This document shows positions 37,730-50,774 of a DNA stretch of 64,000 bases, piece after piece; within the stretch, counting starts at the first letter, position 1, and each line of letters begins with the position of its first letter. Source of the DNA: Marchantia polymorpha subsp. ruderalis (taxonomy: Eukaryota; Streptophyta; Marchantiopsida; Marchantiales; Marchantiaceae); contig AP031356.1 of assembly GCA_037833965.1 (NCBI GenBank), forward strand, positions 11,120,501 through 11,184,500. The letters are read 5' to 3'. The position numbers were made by a program, and so were the translations under genes. The notes under the pieces were generated by a model. It was not told where the DNA came from. It saw nothing but the letters and a program-made list of their open reading frames with translations, and did not search any database.

Positions 37730-40700
37730 ATTCTTAGCCCAAGCTTTACCGCACTTTTTCTCCTAGTGGAATCTATTCACTTCTTTGCGGCTTCAAGAAT
37801 TTTGAAAGCTGAGGGGACCAGAGCAGCACTCTTTGGCGAAAACTCTAGACGACATTTGCTCCTAGTTTAACCTCGTGAGTCCTCTCATCTTGCAGCTAAT
37901 TGTCGAAAGTTCACTGTATGTTCTCTATTCCGCATTTTTCAGAGTAAACCATTTAAGGCACTTGATTTCATCCTGAAGCAAGAAACCCACGAGTTGATCT
38001 ATATCTTTGCCATTTCCCGTTGATTGTGGCAGCCTGCACCAACTTTCACAGCAATCCGGGTCTTGTCCAGCTCTGCACCTTCTGTGGCTGGCAGGACTAG
38101 CAAGCATGTTGTAGCCTTCCCAAAAACATTCTAGTGCGATCTCAAAGACATCATGAGGTATGTTACGAACTTGATGCTGGTCATAGGTGTTGGACACGTT
38201 TCTTCGTATGTGGTATTTGAGCAGCGACTATCCTCTCATATTTTAGGGGTCCTCGATCGTACCATATGCAAATAGATATTCCCATGTACTCCCCTTTCTT
38301 TTCCAATTTGTTCCACACGTACCACAATTATCTGAATAACCCAAACGTCAAGTTTTGGGTTTAGAATATGGATATTGTAGATATTCCTGATGTTTTCCCA
38401 TACGTCATCCAGACTAGTTATTTATGCCTCTTATCCCCGTCTTTGCTTGGACTGCAGGAATGGTTATTTCTTTTATTCGGATGCATTGCCGTGTCGCTTA
38501 AAGACATCACATTCAATATGGTCCAAAGGAATGTAGCTATTTTTGGTCTGGAGGGAAGACAATACAGAACTGGAGATCAGTTGCAGCTCACCGAGGATGT
38601 ACATGGTATGCCTCTGAAATTTTGAGACCCATTTGCCAACATCTTGTAGTGTCGGTATTTGACGAAGACTTCGATCATTCTCTCAAAGGAGCGAATGGCT
38701 TAGCTGTAGATGCAATAAGGAGGCTTTGTAAATGTAAATGTGATTGTAGAGGTTTCACAAATGTATAAAGCGCAACCAAATTGGCCTGTCATTTCCCATT
38801 ATGTCTTCTGTTAGTTACACTCGCTTCATCGAGATCCCTTGAGTCTCGTTTTTCGGTGGATCGGTCTTACATACACATTCTGTCCAACAGTTGATGCTCA
38901 CCTTCACAGTTTTTTGATCTAATCACCTGATTTTGTCCAAGCATCCTTTTCCCTACATACTCTTGTAAGAATATGGATATGGGGTATACTGGAGTTCAAC
39001 TCTTTCTACTTCACACAGAAGGGAGTCGGTGTATCATTATAATGTTTGCAATCGAGTGCTATACATATCGTTTTTACTCTCTCGTGGAGTTCGGATGTTT
39101 ATCTTCATCAGTATTATCCATGCATTCACAATATATGTATCACACTGATATGTAATTAAACATGTTTCTCATTGCTTCAGATGAAGTCGCATGATCTGTT
39201 AAACTAATCCAAGCCCTGAATCCTGCTTCCATAAACCGGACGTACACTCAGTGTGTAGTATGTCGAGTCCTCCAGTTGTTCGACGGCCTGATGTAGAGGG
39301 CAAGACATAAAGTCAGAGTATGTCATGTCTAATAAAGCTTTATACCTTCTGGATTTTCTCTTCAACTTTTGTTTCGCAAGAAAATTCGGGACCTCCATTT
39401 CGAGATCGGTTTTCGGAGCCATTGAACCGCTTGTGCAAATCAGATTGTTATCATGTTTATTAATCATAGGTGCTACCGAAGTTACCGAACTCATTGGTGA
39501 GATAAATGGTGTTACAATGCATTTTCATCTTCTGGACCAATTTTGGACATCCTGGATCATGACTTACACCGAAAAGTAAAGTGGATGCCACACCTTCTTG
39601 TGTTGATAAATGAGATGAAGAGACATCTTTATTTGTCACATGCCCTTAAAAGTACGGTAGAGGGAAGAGATCGTATGCAATTTTGTATTCTTCTTCAATG
39701 TCGCACGACAATTGATTATATATGGTTCAGAGGAGCACGAGAAACATGAAATTTTCCCTGAATAATGAGCACACACTGAATGGTATTGTGAGCGCGGATT
39801 CGTGAGCAGTATATGCGAATCATATAGTTCTACACTTTAGTAGCCCGTGAGCTTACGGGGCTTGTAGTTATCTATGTAAGTGTGTATGTGCGGATATGTC
39901 ATGTGGAACAATAATACCGATCAAAGTGTGTAGACACATAGAACCTACTGTCCAACCCAATCTAAGGACAGTTGACCAGGAGGACGACAGGTTGACGTGG
40001 CAACCCAAGGTGCTACTCAATCACTTGCATTGTTCGCAAAAACTCCTCGGGTACATTCACTTCACACTTGACAACACTTCATAGTGACATTATCTTTAGA
40101 ATGATAAATACTCTAAAGATAAAGATTGAGCGTTAAGATTTTTTCAATTATGTGTGTGATAAAATAGAAACAAAAGGCACCGTGTTTAACATTTCGGCCT
40201 AATTGGATATCATTTTTAGTCTTCAACTATTTATGCTTGGTAGTTAAGCTTATGTGATATGTGGACTTTAATGATGTTCCCTTTGCAGATGCTATTCTCA
40301 TATTCTAACTGTATTTTATTTACAAAATGAAACAAGTGCTTAAATGATTAGTTGCAATTTCGACAGACCCAAATGCAATCAATCATAACGACATTAGGAA
40401 TGTAATTGTCGTAAGAACATTGGAATCTCAACTACTACATTTTTACAAAATCACACTGTTCTTCTTTTAAGGAGATAGTTTTCTTCTTTCAAGGAGTGTT
40501 TCAGACCAACTTCAATATGTTTTAGAGTGAGTAAACGAGAGCTTACTATTCTAGGCTGAAAGAGTGCAATCACTCTTAGCTTTATTGTATTGGCTACTCA
40601 TGTTGGTTGGATGCCGGTTCAATTAGACAAGTCAAATATCTTAGGTGTTCAACTCCATTTATTCACATTTATATATGTTGCTCATGTTATTTGTGGACAT

Positions 40701-40900
40701 TCAAGAAGATAATTTGGATAATTTAGATCTTATGAATAACATAGTTTCCCTTTGGTACTAACCCGTGTTACCCGTTTGGCTTCATCCTTCTCCCAGTCAT
40801 GTTTGTTATTATCTACATACTCCCTTCGCTACTTTTGAGCAGAAGTAAAAAAGTATTAAAAAAAATCAGACCTGAATAGCAAGCAAACCCAATCCAATGC
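37730..40900. other. Downstream region of SIZ1, no gene recognised
   Basis: The first few hundred bases should be the SIZ1 3' untranslated region. The plus-strand frame at 38368-38625 begins with ATG and encodes 85 residues with a hydrophobic middle, but no domain or splice partner was recognised and I do not call it a gene. A short inverted repeat lies at 40091-40121. Confidence 0.45.
40091..40121. repeat. 10-bp inverted repeat with 11-base loop
   Basis: TATCTTTAGA at 40091-40100 pairs exactly with TCTAAAGATA at 40112-40121. AT-rich; it could be chance or a remnant of a miniature element. Confidence 0.75.
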
Positions 40901-40926
40901 AAAGATAAAGCAGAGAAAAATGAATG

Positions 40927-41187
40927 CTACTTCAGAGTCCGATGCAACAGAGTAGAATGCGGACCGAGCTCAACGGAAGATGACACTCCGAGAATGGCTT
41001 TGGCACGCATCTCCAACTCCGTGGTGCGCTTGGCACGGTCAGTTGAGGCAGCGCTCGGGGTGGAAATGAGCTGGCGATGGCGTGGTCTCAAACTAGACGA
41101 CGCCAACGTGCTGGGGCTATCACCATCCATGCGATGTGGTTCTCCTCGCTCATCCACCAGCCCCCAGCCCCAACCCCAGTGGGGGTG
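40927..41187 (-). CDS. Weak candidate terminal exon, unknown product
   Basis: An open frame of 86 codons plus stop follows a possible acceptor (ctccgttag, just above 41187). The predicted segment contains GWGLVDERGEPHRMDGDSPS and a basic Ser/Pro-rich stretch ending in LHRTLK. Codon use is that of a GC-rich exon, unlike the AT-rich flanks. No family was recognised and no upstream exon was found, so it may be a gene fragment or a chance frame in a GC-rich island. Confidence 0.25.
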   Translation of the reverse strand, partial: HPHWGWGWGLVDERGEPHRMDGDSPSTLASSSLRPRHRQLISTPSAASTDRAKRTTELEMRAKAILGVSSSVELGPHSTLLHRTLK

Positions 41188-41652
41188 CTAACGGAGACCC
41201 CCGGCCCCCCATAGGCTCAGACTAACCAAGTACAACGTACAACACAGAAGAGAAATGACCGGCAACCGGGTCAGCAAGTCAACAGTGGGGTAGTCAGGTA
41301 TGGGGCGAGATTGAGGTGGATAAGGAGACTAGGGTGTAAACTCCTTCACTTCGCGAACCACGGTCGGTCCTCGCGCCCCTGGCACGAACAGAGAGGAAGG
41401 AAATATACTGTCCCTGTACGGCACAGGCCCACACGGACTGGACTGGGGCAGGGACAGGAGAGGAAGGAGGGGTCGGGGAAGTCATGCAGGAGGCGGACGC
41501 TGGCACTTGGCCTTCGCAGAACAATCGTTGACTTTGCGTAAATCCGGAATGGCACTGAATCTGCAGTGGATTGTGTGCTGCAATCTCTTCTCTTCACTTC
41601 CCGCGCCGTCCCGATCCCTTCCCGTAACTCCCGTCGCTCGCTCTCGCATCGG

Positions 41653-41680
41653 GCGTCGAGCGTCGAGCGTCGAGCGTCGA
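41653..41680 (+). repeat. Four tandem copies of GCGTCGA
   Basis: A 7-bp unit, rich in CpG, is repeated four times just upstream of the ATG at 41700. Confidence 0.88.
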
Positions 41681-41699
41681 CTCAGTCGTATCCGGGACC

Positions 41700-42215
41700 A
41701 TGTACGGTAGTGCCCGTGCTCCCTCTACTCTCCGTATCGTACTCTCCCCGGTTTCGCCTAGTCATCGTCTGTCATCTTCGTCAGCATCGATGATGACGCT
41801 CGACGTCGCCCGTGTCACTCTCCTTTCCTTTCCTGCCCACGAGCTCTTGACTTCTGCGTACTTACAAGAATTTTCTTCTTGCAAATTTCTTCTCGACATT
41901 CCAAATTCTCACTTTGTGAATGTGATCGATCGGAGTGTCACTCGTTTAGAATCTTCAGTCGCCATTCTCACTTTATACCGGACCCTTGCATTGGAATTAG
42001 TCGGCGTAGAATCTACGTTACATAGATGTGAGTCTTCCCCGTATTTTATCATACCTTGGGTTCAGATATATTACATGATTACTTCGTTACGGTCACAAGA
42101 TGAGGTGTTGTCAAGTTATGGTGTTGATAGATTCTTATACACAATAATTAGAATACATATGGTGACCACAAGTAACAAAAATATTTCACCATGTCATGTC
42201 CAAATCTGCTGCTAG
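41700..42215 (+). CDS. Unsupported open frame at a GC-rich island, unknown product
   Basis: An ATG-initiated frame of 171 codons begins in the GC-rich island and ends in the neighbouring AT-rich spacer. The sequence has no recognised domain, no clear signal peptide and no conserved-looking motif; the second half is read from rather AT-rich DNA. The island resembles a plant promoter/5' region, and the true product, if any, may be a non-coding or short-lived transcript. Confidence 0.2.
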   Translation: MYGSARAPSTLRIVLSPVSPSHRLSSSSASMMTLDVARVTLLSFPAHELLTSAYLQEFSSCKFLLDIPNSHFVNVIDRSVTRLESSVAILTLYRTLALELVGVESTLHRCESSPYFIIPWVQIYYMITSLRSQDEVLSSYGVDRFLYTIIRIHMVTTSNKNISPCHVQICC

Positions 42216-42229
42216 TAACTCATCTTAGT

Positions 42230-45200
42230 TTTAGTTGACAAGCAGAGTCAATTTATGCTCAGTTTCTGATCTACTTCCCTGAGTCATAATTCAAACGTGT
42301 CACGTCTGTGAACAAAAATACTGCAAATTGTACTTATCCATTTTGTGGCTATAGATGGCTTATCTTTGTATTTCCATTTAGATATTTAAAACTAACTGAA
42401 ATTGATCAAATTAAATGTATCTATATCGATTAGTAAAACGGATTATTTGAAGCTGTAACATGGTAAAATTGATACAATGTTGCTACACCAAATGTGATTC
42501 TACACACTAAGAAAGAACATGATTATAGTTTTATATGCACAATGTTTTTCATTAAAGATCAACCAAGTTGTCTTATATTAAATTATCATTTGTCACTAAA
42601 TTCATATTCAACTACGATGATTCAATTTATAGCACTGATTGTATTTAAATTACAATCTACAAAATAATTTTAATATAAGTGTAATATTTTTTTCATTTAC
42701 ATTCAAAATTCAGATCTAAAAAATATTCTGAAATTAATTCAAGACATGATTACATTGATGGAGATATATATTATATGCTTATCAATTTTTATAATGATAT
42801 AAAATAATGATAAAATATACAAAGAAAATTTTAAATCTATGGAAAATTCTTGGAATTATTTCAGTTGTACCTTCCAAAGTTTTTTATTTAGTATTTTTTG
42901 ATCTAAATCCTTGCATGAAAAAGTATAATTCATGATGAAGTAAGTTTATTTATTTATTTGAAAAACCGTCATGAAGTTGTGAAGTCATTTGACATAAATA
43001 TTTTTATATTATGTGTTATTTTCTTCAATTTGATCAAATATGAACAAAAAAGGTTGTACTCAATTCAATTTGTTTATTTGATAATTAATTTATAGAGTTC
43101 AAACTTCCAATAAAGACAAAAAATGATGCTTGGAGTGAACGTCATTATTGATAGGTGTCATTTACAACAGTAAAATGCCCAATTGTTTTGGGTACATTTT
43201 ATTTGTCCCAAAACATCTTAAAGTGCGCATTGGTTGCAAGATTGACTTTATTTGCTATTTTGTATTGTTCTTGCGATAAAAATATTGATGATGCAAGTTG
43301 TATTGTCAAATTTGTATTGGAAAAACACAATCTCTTGCAAAATAAATTGCTTATATTTTGTAGGATGTTGTGTAAAGTGTCAACAATTTAAATGACAATG
43401 ATGTTGTCAAGATTTCATCTCTAGTGACCGTCAAGCAAGCGAATCGAGCAATCATTGATTTGATCAACTTTTTTACTCTTCAATCATCTTTATCAAAACT
43501 TCAAAATAATCTATTTTCTAACTTTCAAAGACTTCATCTATAGTTGATTCACCAGCAAAAAATTTAAGAAAGCTGGATCGTTAAAACAATTGACAATCCA
43601 ATCTATAACAATATATCTTACCTCATACTAGAAAGAGTGAATTATTGAGATAAAGGTTTAAATAAACTTGTATTCATCTTTTTCACATCTTTTTATTGTA
43701 ATCATTATAAAAATGACACCTTCAAAATTACACTTGAAACTTTGACTAATAAATAATATCATGTAATTATTGCATGACTCCTAAGGCTCGACAGACATTG
43801 CATTTAACGCACGTCCAAAAACTTCAAATATCAACACATGATTGAAAAGTAGCAAAAAATGTATTTTTTACTTAATTTTATTCAACTTCATGACAAACAC
43901 ATCATCATATTTGACACTTATTCATTATAACATATTAGGAATCTTCATTTTTATCACTATATGACGCTACTTCGTTTGAAAGATGCCTGCCAATGTAAGG
44001 TTCATCCTAAGACATCCCACCCCTCGTTGAAAGACATGATGTGGTCATGGTTATCGATAATTGTTTGGCGGGGGTTTCATGTTGATAGGTGTTATATAAT
44101 GTTTCTTGATATTTTTCTACGCAATTGATGATCTCAACGGACCAAGACTTGACCAACTATGCTCAGTACTTATTGAGAAGCTTGTCGATAAAATCACATG
44201 ATTTCAAGTATACAAGTTCGCGTAGCATCATTGGTTGAGCAAGATCTTTAGTCGTCAGATTGTTGAGGTCGCGTTTTGCCTTGACGCATGTCATCCTATT
44301 CGTTAATTTCAATCCAAACAAGGCTAGCTCTTTCAAAATGAATGTTTGGTCAGTCAAATCTAAGCCTTGCAATATAGCACATCTCTTGAATCTTAATTAC
44401 AAATTTAACGTTCCACGTTTTTGATTTTGACTCCAAAGCGCTTCACAGTGACATATTGCTCCGACAAAAGGTTTTTAACTTCAAGATTGAAGTCTAGCAG
44501 TTCAATATCTATAGATTACATCAAGTAAATAAAGAACTTTTTGAACTCTCAGGCAAACAAATAAACTTTTCAACTAGGTTTTTTTGCTGTGATAGAATAA
44601 ATTTTGGAGATTGCCCAAAGAACAAGGTGACGTTGACGAATTCAAATAATGGTCAAATAGTGGTCACCATCATCCATCATCCGTCGTCCGGGATCAAAAT
44701 CAAGATTCTTCTTATCAATCTAGATCAAAAGATGAATGCGATGTTGGAGCATCTAAGATAGAATATGGTCAAGGTGAGCTCATCGCACCGTATTTTCCGG
44801 GCACGCGCTTGTCATTTTTAACTGCAAATTTTGCTTGTGACGTATTAGAACGCTAAAATTGTGAAAAATCTTGTAAAATAACACATCATGCATAAAAAAG
44901 TACTTAACAACAAATTCAATCTGATGAGGTATGCATCAAATCAAAGTGAAACTCTTTGTTGATTTGAATCACAACATCTGAATGTTGTCCCGTCATCCTA
45001 TTTTTGACGTCGATGATAAAAGCAACGATTTTGCATCGCCAAGTTTGAAAAGATTTGCATAAAAAATGCCTTGTATCATTGCAACAATGTTTGATGCGGT
45101 ATGTTGATCATTGAATGATACGTCGATCAAATATAGATGGTAGAATTGGCAATTTGCACAAAATCAAATTTGAATATCAATTAAAAAAAATTTATTAATG

Positions 45201-48060
45201 AATCGAACTATCATTGGCGAGATCGATTGTACAAACCTGTTGAGATTTTAACACATTGGAGATGGGTTGCATATTGATGACGACAGTTACTTGTACTTAT
45301 TTGTTGACGAGATGATTGTTGAAGCCAATAACCTTGACATTGTTGAAGGTTTTTTTGTACTTATTTGTTGACGAGATGATTGTTGAGGCCAATAAACTTG
45401 ACATTGTTGAAGATTTCTTTGTGCTGATCGATAATACTAGTAGTTTGACAAAAAGATAATCCAATAGAGATGTGATCGAGGAAAAGCTCGAAGCGTTTCA
45501 CAATTTTTTTTAAGACTTGGTACATAAACATGGTATTGGATACTGAGATGAAAAGTTTCATATTTTTCAATGATAAAGCTTCTGACTGTCATTGCACAAA
45601 AATACATTTTGTCAATTATATTGTCCACGATTTTCTTATCAAAGTCCAGGTTGATAACATCGCTATCCACATATACGTAGTCTAAAATGGAGGTTGGTTT
45701 TGTCTTGTTAAGAAATGAATCTTCTCTTCCTTTGATGCAATCTTGATGTTTTCATTCTACGTTCTGCATGGTAGAGCCGTGCTTGTTGTAGTGATCTCCG
45801 CAGAAAAAAGCCCTATAGTACTTGTTGTAATCGTGCACTATCACTTCGCACATTCCTTCTTGGTTTGTTTAAAATTTGTGCGGACACGACTTGAAACTTG
45901 GCAATCCGAACTCCAGTATGTGCTGATATTGAAAATGCGTTTTGCTAGAGGTATCCTTGTCGATGTTATGATCGGTAGTTAGTTACCACAATCAACATCA
46001 TAAGAAAAACATTGTAGATTTAGACCTAGGTTGGCGAAGATGCGCATTTTTATTCAATGTGCGTAATTGTTTGGGAGTGTTGCTCAAACTTAAGAATTTG
46101 TGATTTTGGCGTCTAAAAATAGAATGCCACATCTTAAGAGGTCTGAAGTATCGTTATTATTGAGACACTGCTTTTATTTGATTAATTTATTGATTATAAG
46201 TTGATTGATCCAAAATTTTATGTCACCTTATGAAATGACACTTTTGGAAGGTTGAACTCTCTATGATGAAAATGAAGATCTAAAATTCAAAAAGTATGAA
46301 TCAGCTTTTGAAAATAACTGCAAATTGATTAATAGCTTTATGCTAAAATTTGCATCATATAGAAGAATATAAGATTGTGATTAATATCATTGGAAAATGA
46401 TATTGCTTGTTGATCATATTATTAAAAAATTAAAACAGTTTGATACATGTAATTTGTGTTGATTTAACTTTAATTAAGGAGTAACTTCAGATACTAACTA
46501 TTTTTAACTAGAAGTGTTGCCGATGTTGGGGTGTTTAGCCCGTAATTTGTGTATTTCCAGAAGACTTTTTAGTACATTATCGTTGGCGTGTGAGTTTTTC
46601 CTCTTTGAAACTAGCCCAAAGGGCGAACCACGGTGCACCACGCTTACATATTGCTTACTTGATTTGCTATGTTGTGCTCACTCATTTATTGTCACTCATT
46701 CAGTGTTATATTATTTACTGTTTCTTGGTTTTAACCTTGACACTTTGATCCAAAAAAAATCAATAACTGCACTTTCTAGCTTTATTTTTTTGATATTTTG
46801 ATATATGATGTACTCAATATAAAAATTAGTAAAAATTAGATTAAAGTTTTAATCATGCATATGTCACAGTTTTGATCAAATCAAGATCTTGAAAATTTCA
46901 ATTTTTTCAATATTTTAGAAATTTTTATTGCATATAATTGATGTTATTTTAAACAAAAATTCAAATATTGATATTTTTTGTAATATTTTAAATGCATTAA
47001 TTTTGAAACATACACAAAAAAAATTGTTTATTAGACACAATATGTGCATGAAGAATGATAATTTTTTTTACAAACTTGATTTTTCAATCTTTTTTTGTCA
47101 ATAGTTTTGAATATAAATTTTTATGTCAGACCTCATCAGATATCAAAATTTTATGTTACACAATCAAATCAATTTTTTTATTATAAATTATATGAATTGT
47201 TAAAAAAAAATACTTATTATTTTATACTCTTTATTATTTATTTTTTCGAATACTGTAAACATGATTGGAATTTGTACTTCAACAGATATTGATGTTTCAA
47301 ATTCAAAACATAATTTTGGTAAAAAAAGTATCTTAAATAAATTTTTTTTGAGACATCAATATGAACACGTAGTTGTCCGATTAGTTATTTATAATACATA
47401 AATTTATGTCAAAAACGAAAAAATTAAAATTTTCCTATAATGGAGATGCATATGTTTAATTTTTTCCATTTACAAAATACATTACATTTTAATAAATTTA
47501 TTTATTAATCTTTCATTTCAGGATTAAAAATGAACATAAATTTCTATTTTTTTTCTTCAGTATAGATTTAATGAAATTTATATTGGGAGATGGTAATAAA
47601 TAATAGATCAAGTACGTTGGTTTGTTAGATATGAGTCAATCAAAAATTAATTTATTTTATAATGAAAGTATCTATAAATAAGAAAGCCTTTGAAAATCAA
47701 ATTATTATTATGAAGAATTTTTTTTTTGTTTACATAATCGACTACGATTGTAAATATACGATTGCACGGTCATGTTTTACTTCGCTTACTTGAATTCTAT
47801 GTATTTCGAAGGGATTCTACTGTATTGACAACAACTGTGTGTAATACTAATCACTCTAGTCAAGATTGTACTACTGCATGCGTATTATGTATACTATTGA
47901 TTTCGAAATAAAAAACTTGAACTTTTCTGTATTCATGCTTCCATGGAGCACGAATAGAAATTGGATCTCTTCCTCCAGTAGTTCAAAACCATGTACAATG
48001 TTAATTGTGTTGAATTTTTTATTATCATGTTCTGATCCTGATGTTTGATAAAATAACGTG
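42230..48060. other. Long AT-rich spacer without genes
   Basis: Strongly AT-rich at 42.2-43.7 kb and 46.1-48.0 kb, somewhat less so at 43.8-46.1 kb. No domain, terminal repeat or RNA gene was recognised. The middle part contains a 64-bp tandem duplication and many TTGATG/TGATGA-type words, which would fit a heavily deaminated old transposon, but no protein remnant could be read. Confidence 0.65.
45293..45420 (+). repeat. 64-bp tandem duplication
   Basis: Positions 45293-45356 and 45357-45420 are two adjacent copies starting with GTACTTATTTGTTGACGAGA and differing at only a few bases, so the duplication is fairly young compared with its decayed surroundings. Confidence 0.88.
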
Positions 48061-50136
48061 TGGAACCTCTCTTGCTTATCATCGTTTCGAGAAATGGTTC
48101 ATGTTAAAAAAATGTAGTGCTCCTCTTTGCATTCAGTGGTTGTAATATTTCCTTCCAAGCCAGAAGTTATATATTCTATACAGTGAAAAAGTCAATTATA
48201 GAATCATAGAAATTCAGGTTTCGTGTTTCGGACTGCACAGGATATAAATAATGTGAGGGACAGACAGATAGCTGGAAAATGGAATATTTACGTCTGTAAT
48301 AATATAAAATCGGAAAGAGAATATGAAAGTGATGGCTAGGTCTTGTGGTATGAAGGTGTTTTGTTGTAAGAAACCTTCTGAATCCACCTCATAAACCCTG
48401 GAGAGAGACAAACATGGTCAAGGGCATGTGTCCACTGGGGGGCTGGGAGAACTAAGAATAATATTACACAGACATGCAACAGTTGCTACAAGAGAATGTG
48501 CATCAGAAGTGAACAAACAATGGACAAAATACTTCTGGACCTATTCTCCACTCTCATTCTTCTGGACTAAAGATTGCAATACATGTTTATCAGGCATTCT
48601 TATCCATTCACATGATCTGTCTCTATGTGACGGGGACGATGGTAACGATGAGAAACGTGCATCGCTCAGAATGTGGTGATGTCAAATCCATCGTCATGTG
48701 TCTTGCATGCGATGGTTAGAATCTCACATTTTGTCACGGTAAATCCAGTAACCTTCACGCCCAGAAATCCCCGACCCCCGGAACGAGTTCTCGAGAATAA
48801 AAGCTGCAAGGCTGGCTTTCGATGTTTTGTCACTGCCAAGTCATTGTGTTTTATAATGGGGCGACTTTCTATTCTATATTTTGTGAAGCGAAGTTGGATC
48901 GAGCTGGACCTTCAATCATTTAAGCTCATTGATGCTGGGAAGTCAAATATGGGCCTTCCATCCTTTTTGCTGTATCACTCGGAGCACATTTGCTTCAGAG
49001 ATTAGTACGGTTAGTTGACATCGATCGGAGCCGTTAATCCCATGATTAATCTTCCTCTGACTTTCGGAAAAGTGTTGTGATCGGCAATTATTGCAACCTA
49101 AAGATGTCTGGGAGTGATGCTTCAAGTGAAACTGCATGGTGACTTTCGCCAGTAAAGTAATTTCGTTCAGAAGGGTTGGAATTCCTGTTTGGAATATTTC
49201 GAAGGACCTGTTTTAACTGGCGAATATAATATTTTTCTGTCGTCCTTTTACCAAGCCTTATCCCTTGAAGGAAGCCTATACTACTTTCTCGAAGGTGATA
49301 ATATCGCTTTGGCAGCAGCAAAAGGAGGACCCACTAGTCTTGAGCATGGCGTCTGGTCTATTTTCCTCATGATGACGATGATGAAAAATTATTCTATATA
49401 AAATTGGGCCAATGGGAGGGACTGCGTCGGGAGGGAAGATAGAAGTGTCATTCCATTAGCCCAACTCGAACTTCCCTCAAACCAGCTACTGCAGTGCTTG
49501 CTATTTGAGGTTGTTCAACATTCCACCTACCAACGTTCAGCTGGTAGACACCATGATAGTCATAACATGTGGTCCAGCAGCCCTTCTCCCAGTCTGGGAG
49601 CTCGAAATAGAATTTAATAACTATTATACTTTATCCTCGAGTTTCAAAACGAGGTGAAAGTTAGAGAAATAGAGATGCAAGAAGGCGAAGGTTCATTTGT
49701 CACATCGGGAATGCCAAAAAAAACAAAGCAAATTAAAAATTAGTTTCGCAATCTGGTATCATTCGCTTTCTGGTTGCTGCATCGGACGTATCTTCGGGGT
49801 CAGACGTGTCCCCATTTTGGACTTACCGAAGTTTGCACTTTATTACTGGTGGGTTGGTTATTTACGAGATTTTGGATTGGGACATTATATCTCATCATGA
49901 CTTATGGGCTAGGTGCTCTTGAAGTCCAACTGCTAGCTATGCATGTGGAGCCAGCTTAAGTTTGTTTGTTTCGGGCTGTAACAGGACAAGCTCTTGGATT
50001 AGCGAGTTACAGTCGCAGTGAAACTCCATGCTCGTCCAGTGGAGACATGGAGCCTCAGGTTCTTACCGCTGCTGCTGTTGCTTGATCAGTGAGCCCTTCC
50101 CTGGATGCCACAGCTTGATTTAATGAATGACTCAGG

Positions 50137-50186
50137 TTTTGGGGGGTCATGACTAATTTAATTTTCGGGGGGTAATGACTAAATCC
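50137..50186 (+). repeat. Two degenerate copies of a G-run/ATGACTAA motif
   Basis: TTTTGGGGGGTCATGACTAA and, 25 bases on, TTTTCGGGGGGTAATGACTA share the same order of a T run, six G and ATGACTAA. Confidence 0.7.
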
Positions 50187-50356
50187 GTAATGTCAAAGCT
50201 ATGGAGGGCATTATTAGCTTCATGGCCCACATTTGACAACAAGGGCGATGTGAGAATTGAATGAGGGCGTGTGCCAAATCCCAGTGGATCTTTGACCGAT
50301 CAGGAGACATAACCGGGCCCAGTGACCGGAGGAAGAAGGGCTCGAACTGTGGTCAG

Positions 50357-50422
50357 GCTCCGATGGGTTTAGTGACTCAACCCATCGGAGCTGGTCCGAC
50401 TAAACTTTAGTCGGACCAGCTC
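50357..50422. repeat. Two linked inverted repeats sharing an arm end
   Basis: The first pairs 50357-50369 with 50379-50391 (13 bp, 9-base loop). The second pairs 50388-50404 with 50406-50422 (17 bp, 1-base loop), making a 35-bp near-perfect palindrome. They overlap by the four bases GAGC. Confidence 0.94.
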
Positions 50423-50728
50423 AGCGGCAGTCCTCCTCCATCAGACCGTATTCACTTCCAGATTCGGTATACTTTCCGTAGTCGTTACGACGAGGGAGTT
50501 TCCCGTTGTGAGAATCTGAGTTTATAATAAGGTTTGACAAGGTGGGGCAAAATTGATATACAGACCAGAGGATGTAGCAAACAAACAAATCACTAAACCA
50601 GAGTTTATACTCTATAACATATCGATCATATTATTTAGAGAATTTTAATTATCTAGGTTACATAAGTAATAAGAAAAATCTATCACTGAAGATATTGTGA
50701 TTCATGTGTTTAGCAGTAAAGAGGGTTC

Positions 50729-50774
50729 ATTGTCGACTACTAAACACTGTATAATGTGTTTAGTATTCGACAAT
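50729..50774. repeat. 19-bp inverted repeat, one mismatch, 8-base loop
   Basis: ATTGTCGACTACTAAACAC at 50729-50747 pairs with 50756-50774, with a single mismatch in the arms. Confidence 0.9.

Noticed and set aside
38368..38625. 85-codon ATG frame downstream of SIZ1
   Set aside because: No domain, no splice partner; probably chance within or near the SIZ1 3' region.
43700..46100. Decayed retrotransposon with protein remnants
   Set aside because: No reverse transcriptase, integrase or protease motif and no long terminal repeats were seen; kept only as a possibility for the spacer's origin.
50411..50422. TCGGACCAG start, as in plant miR166
   Set aside because: The match stops after nine bases and the stem does not continue as a miR166 precursor; the palindrome explains the sequence.
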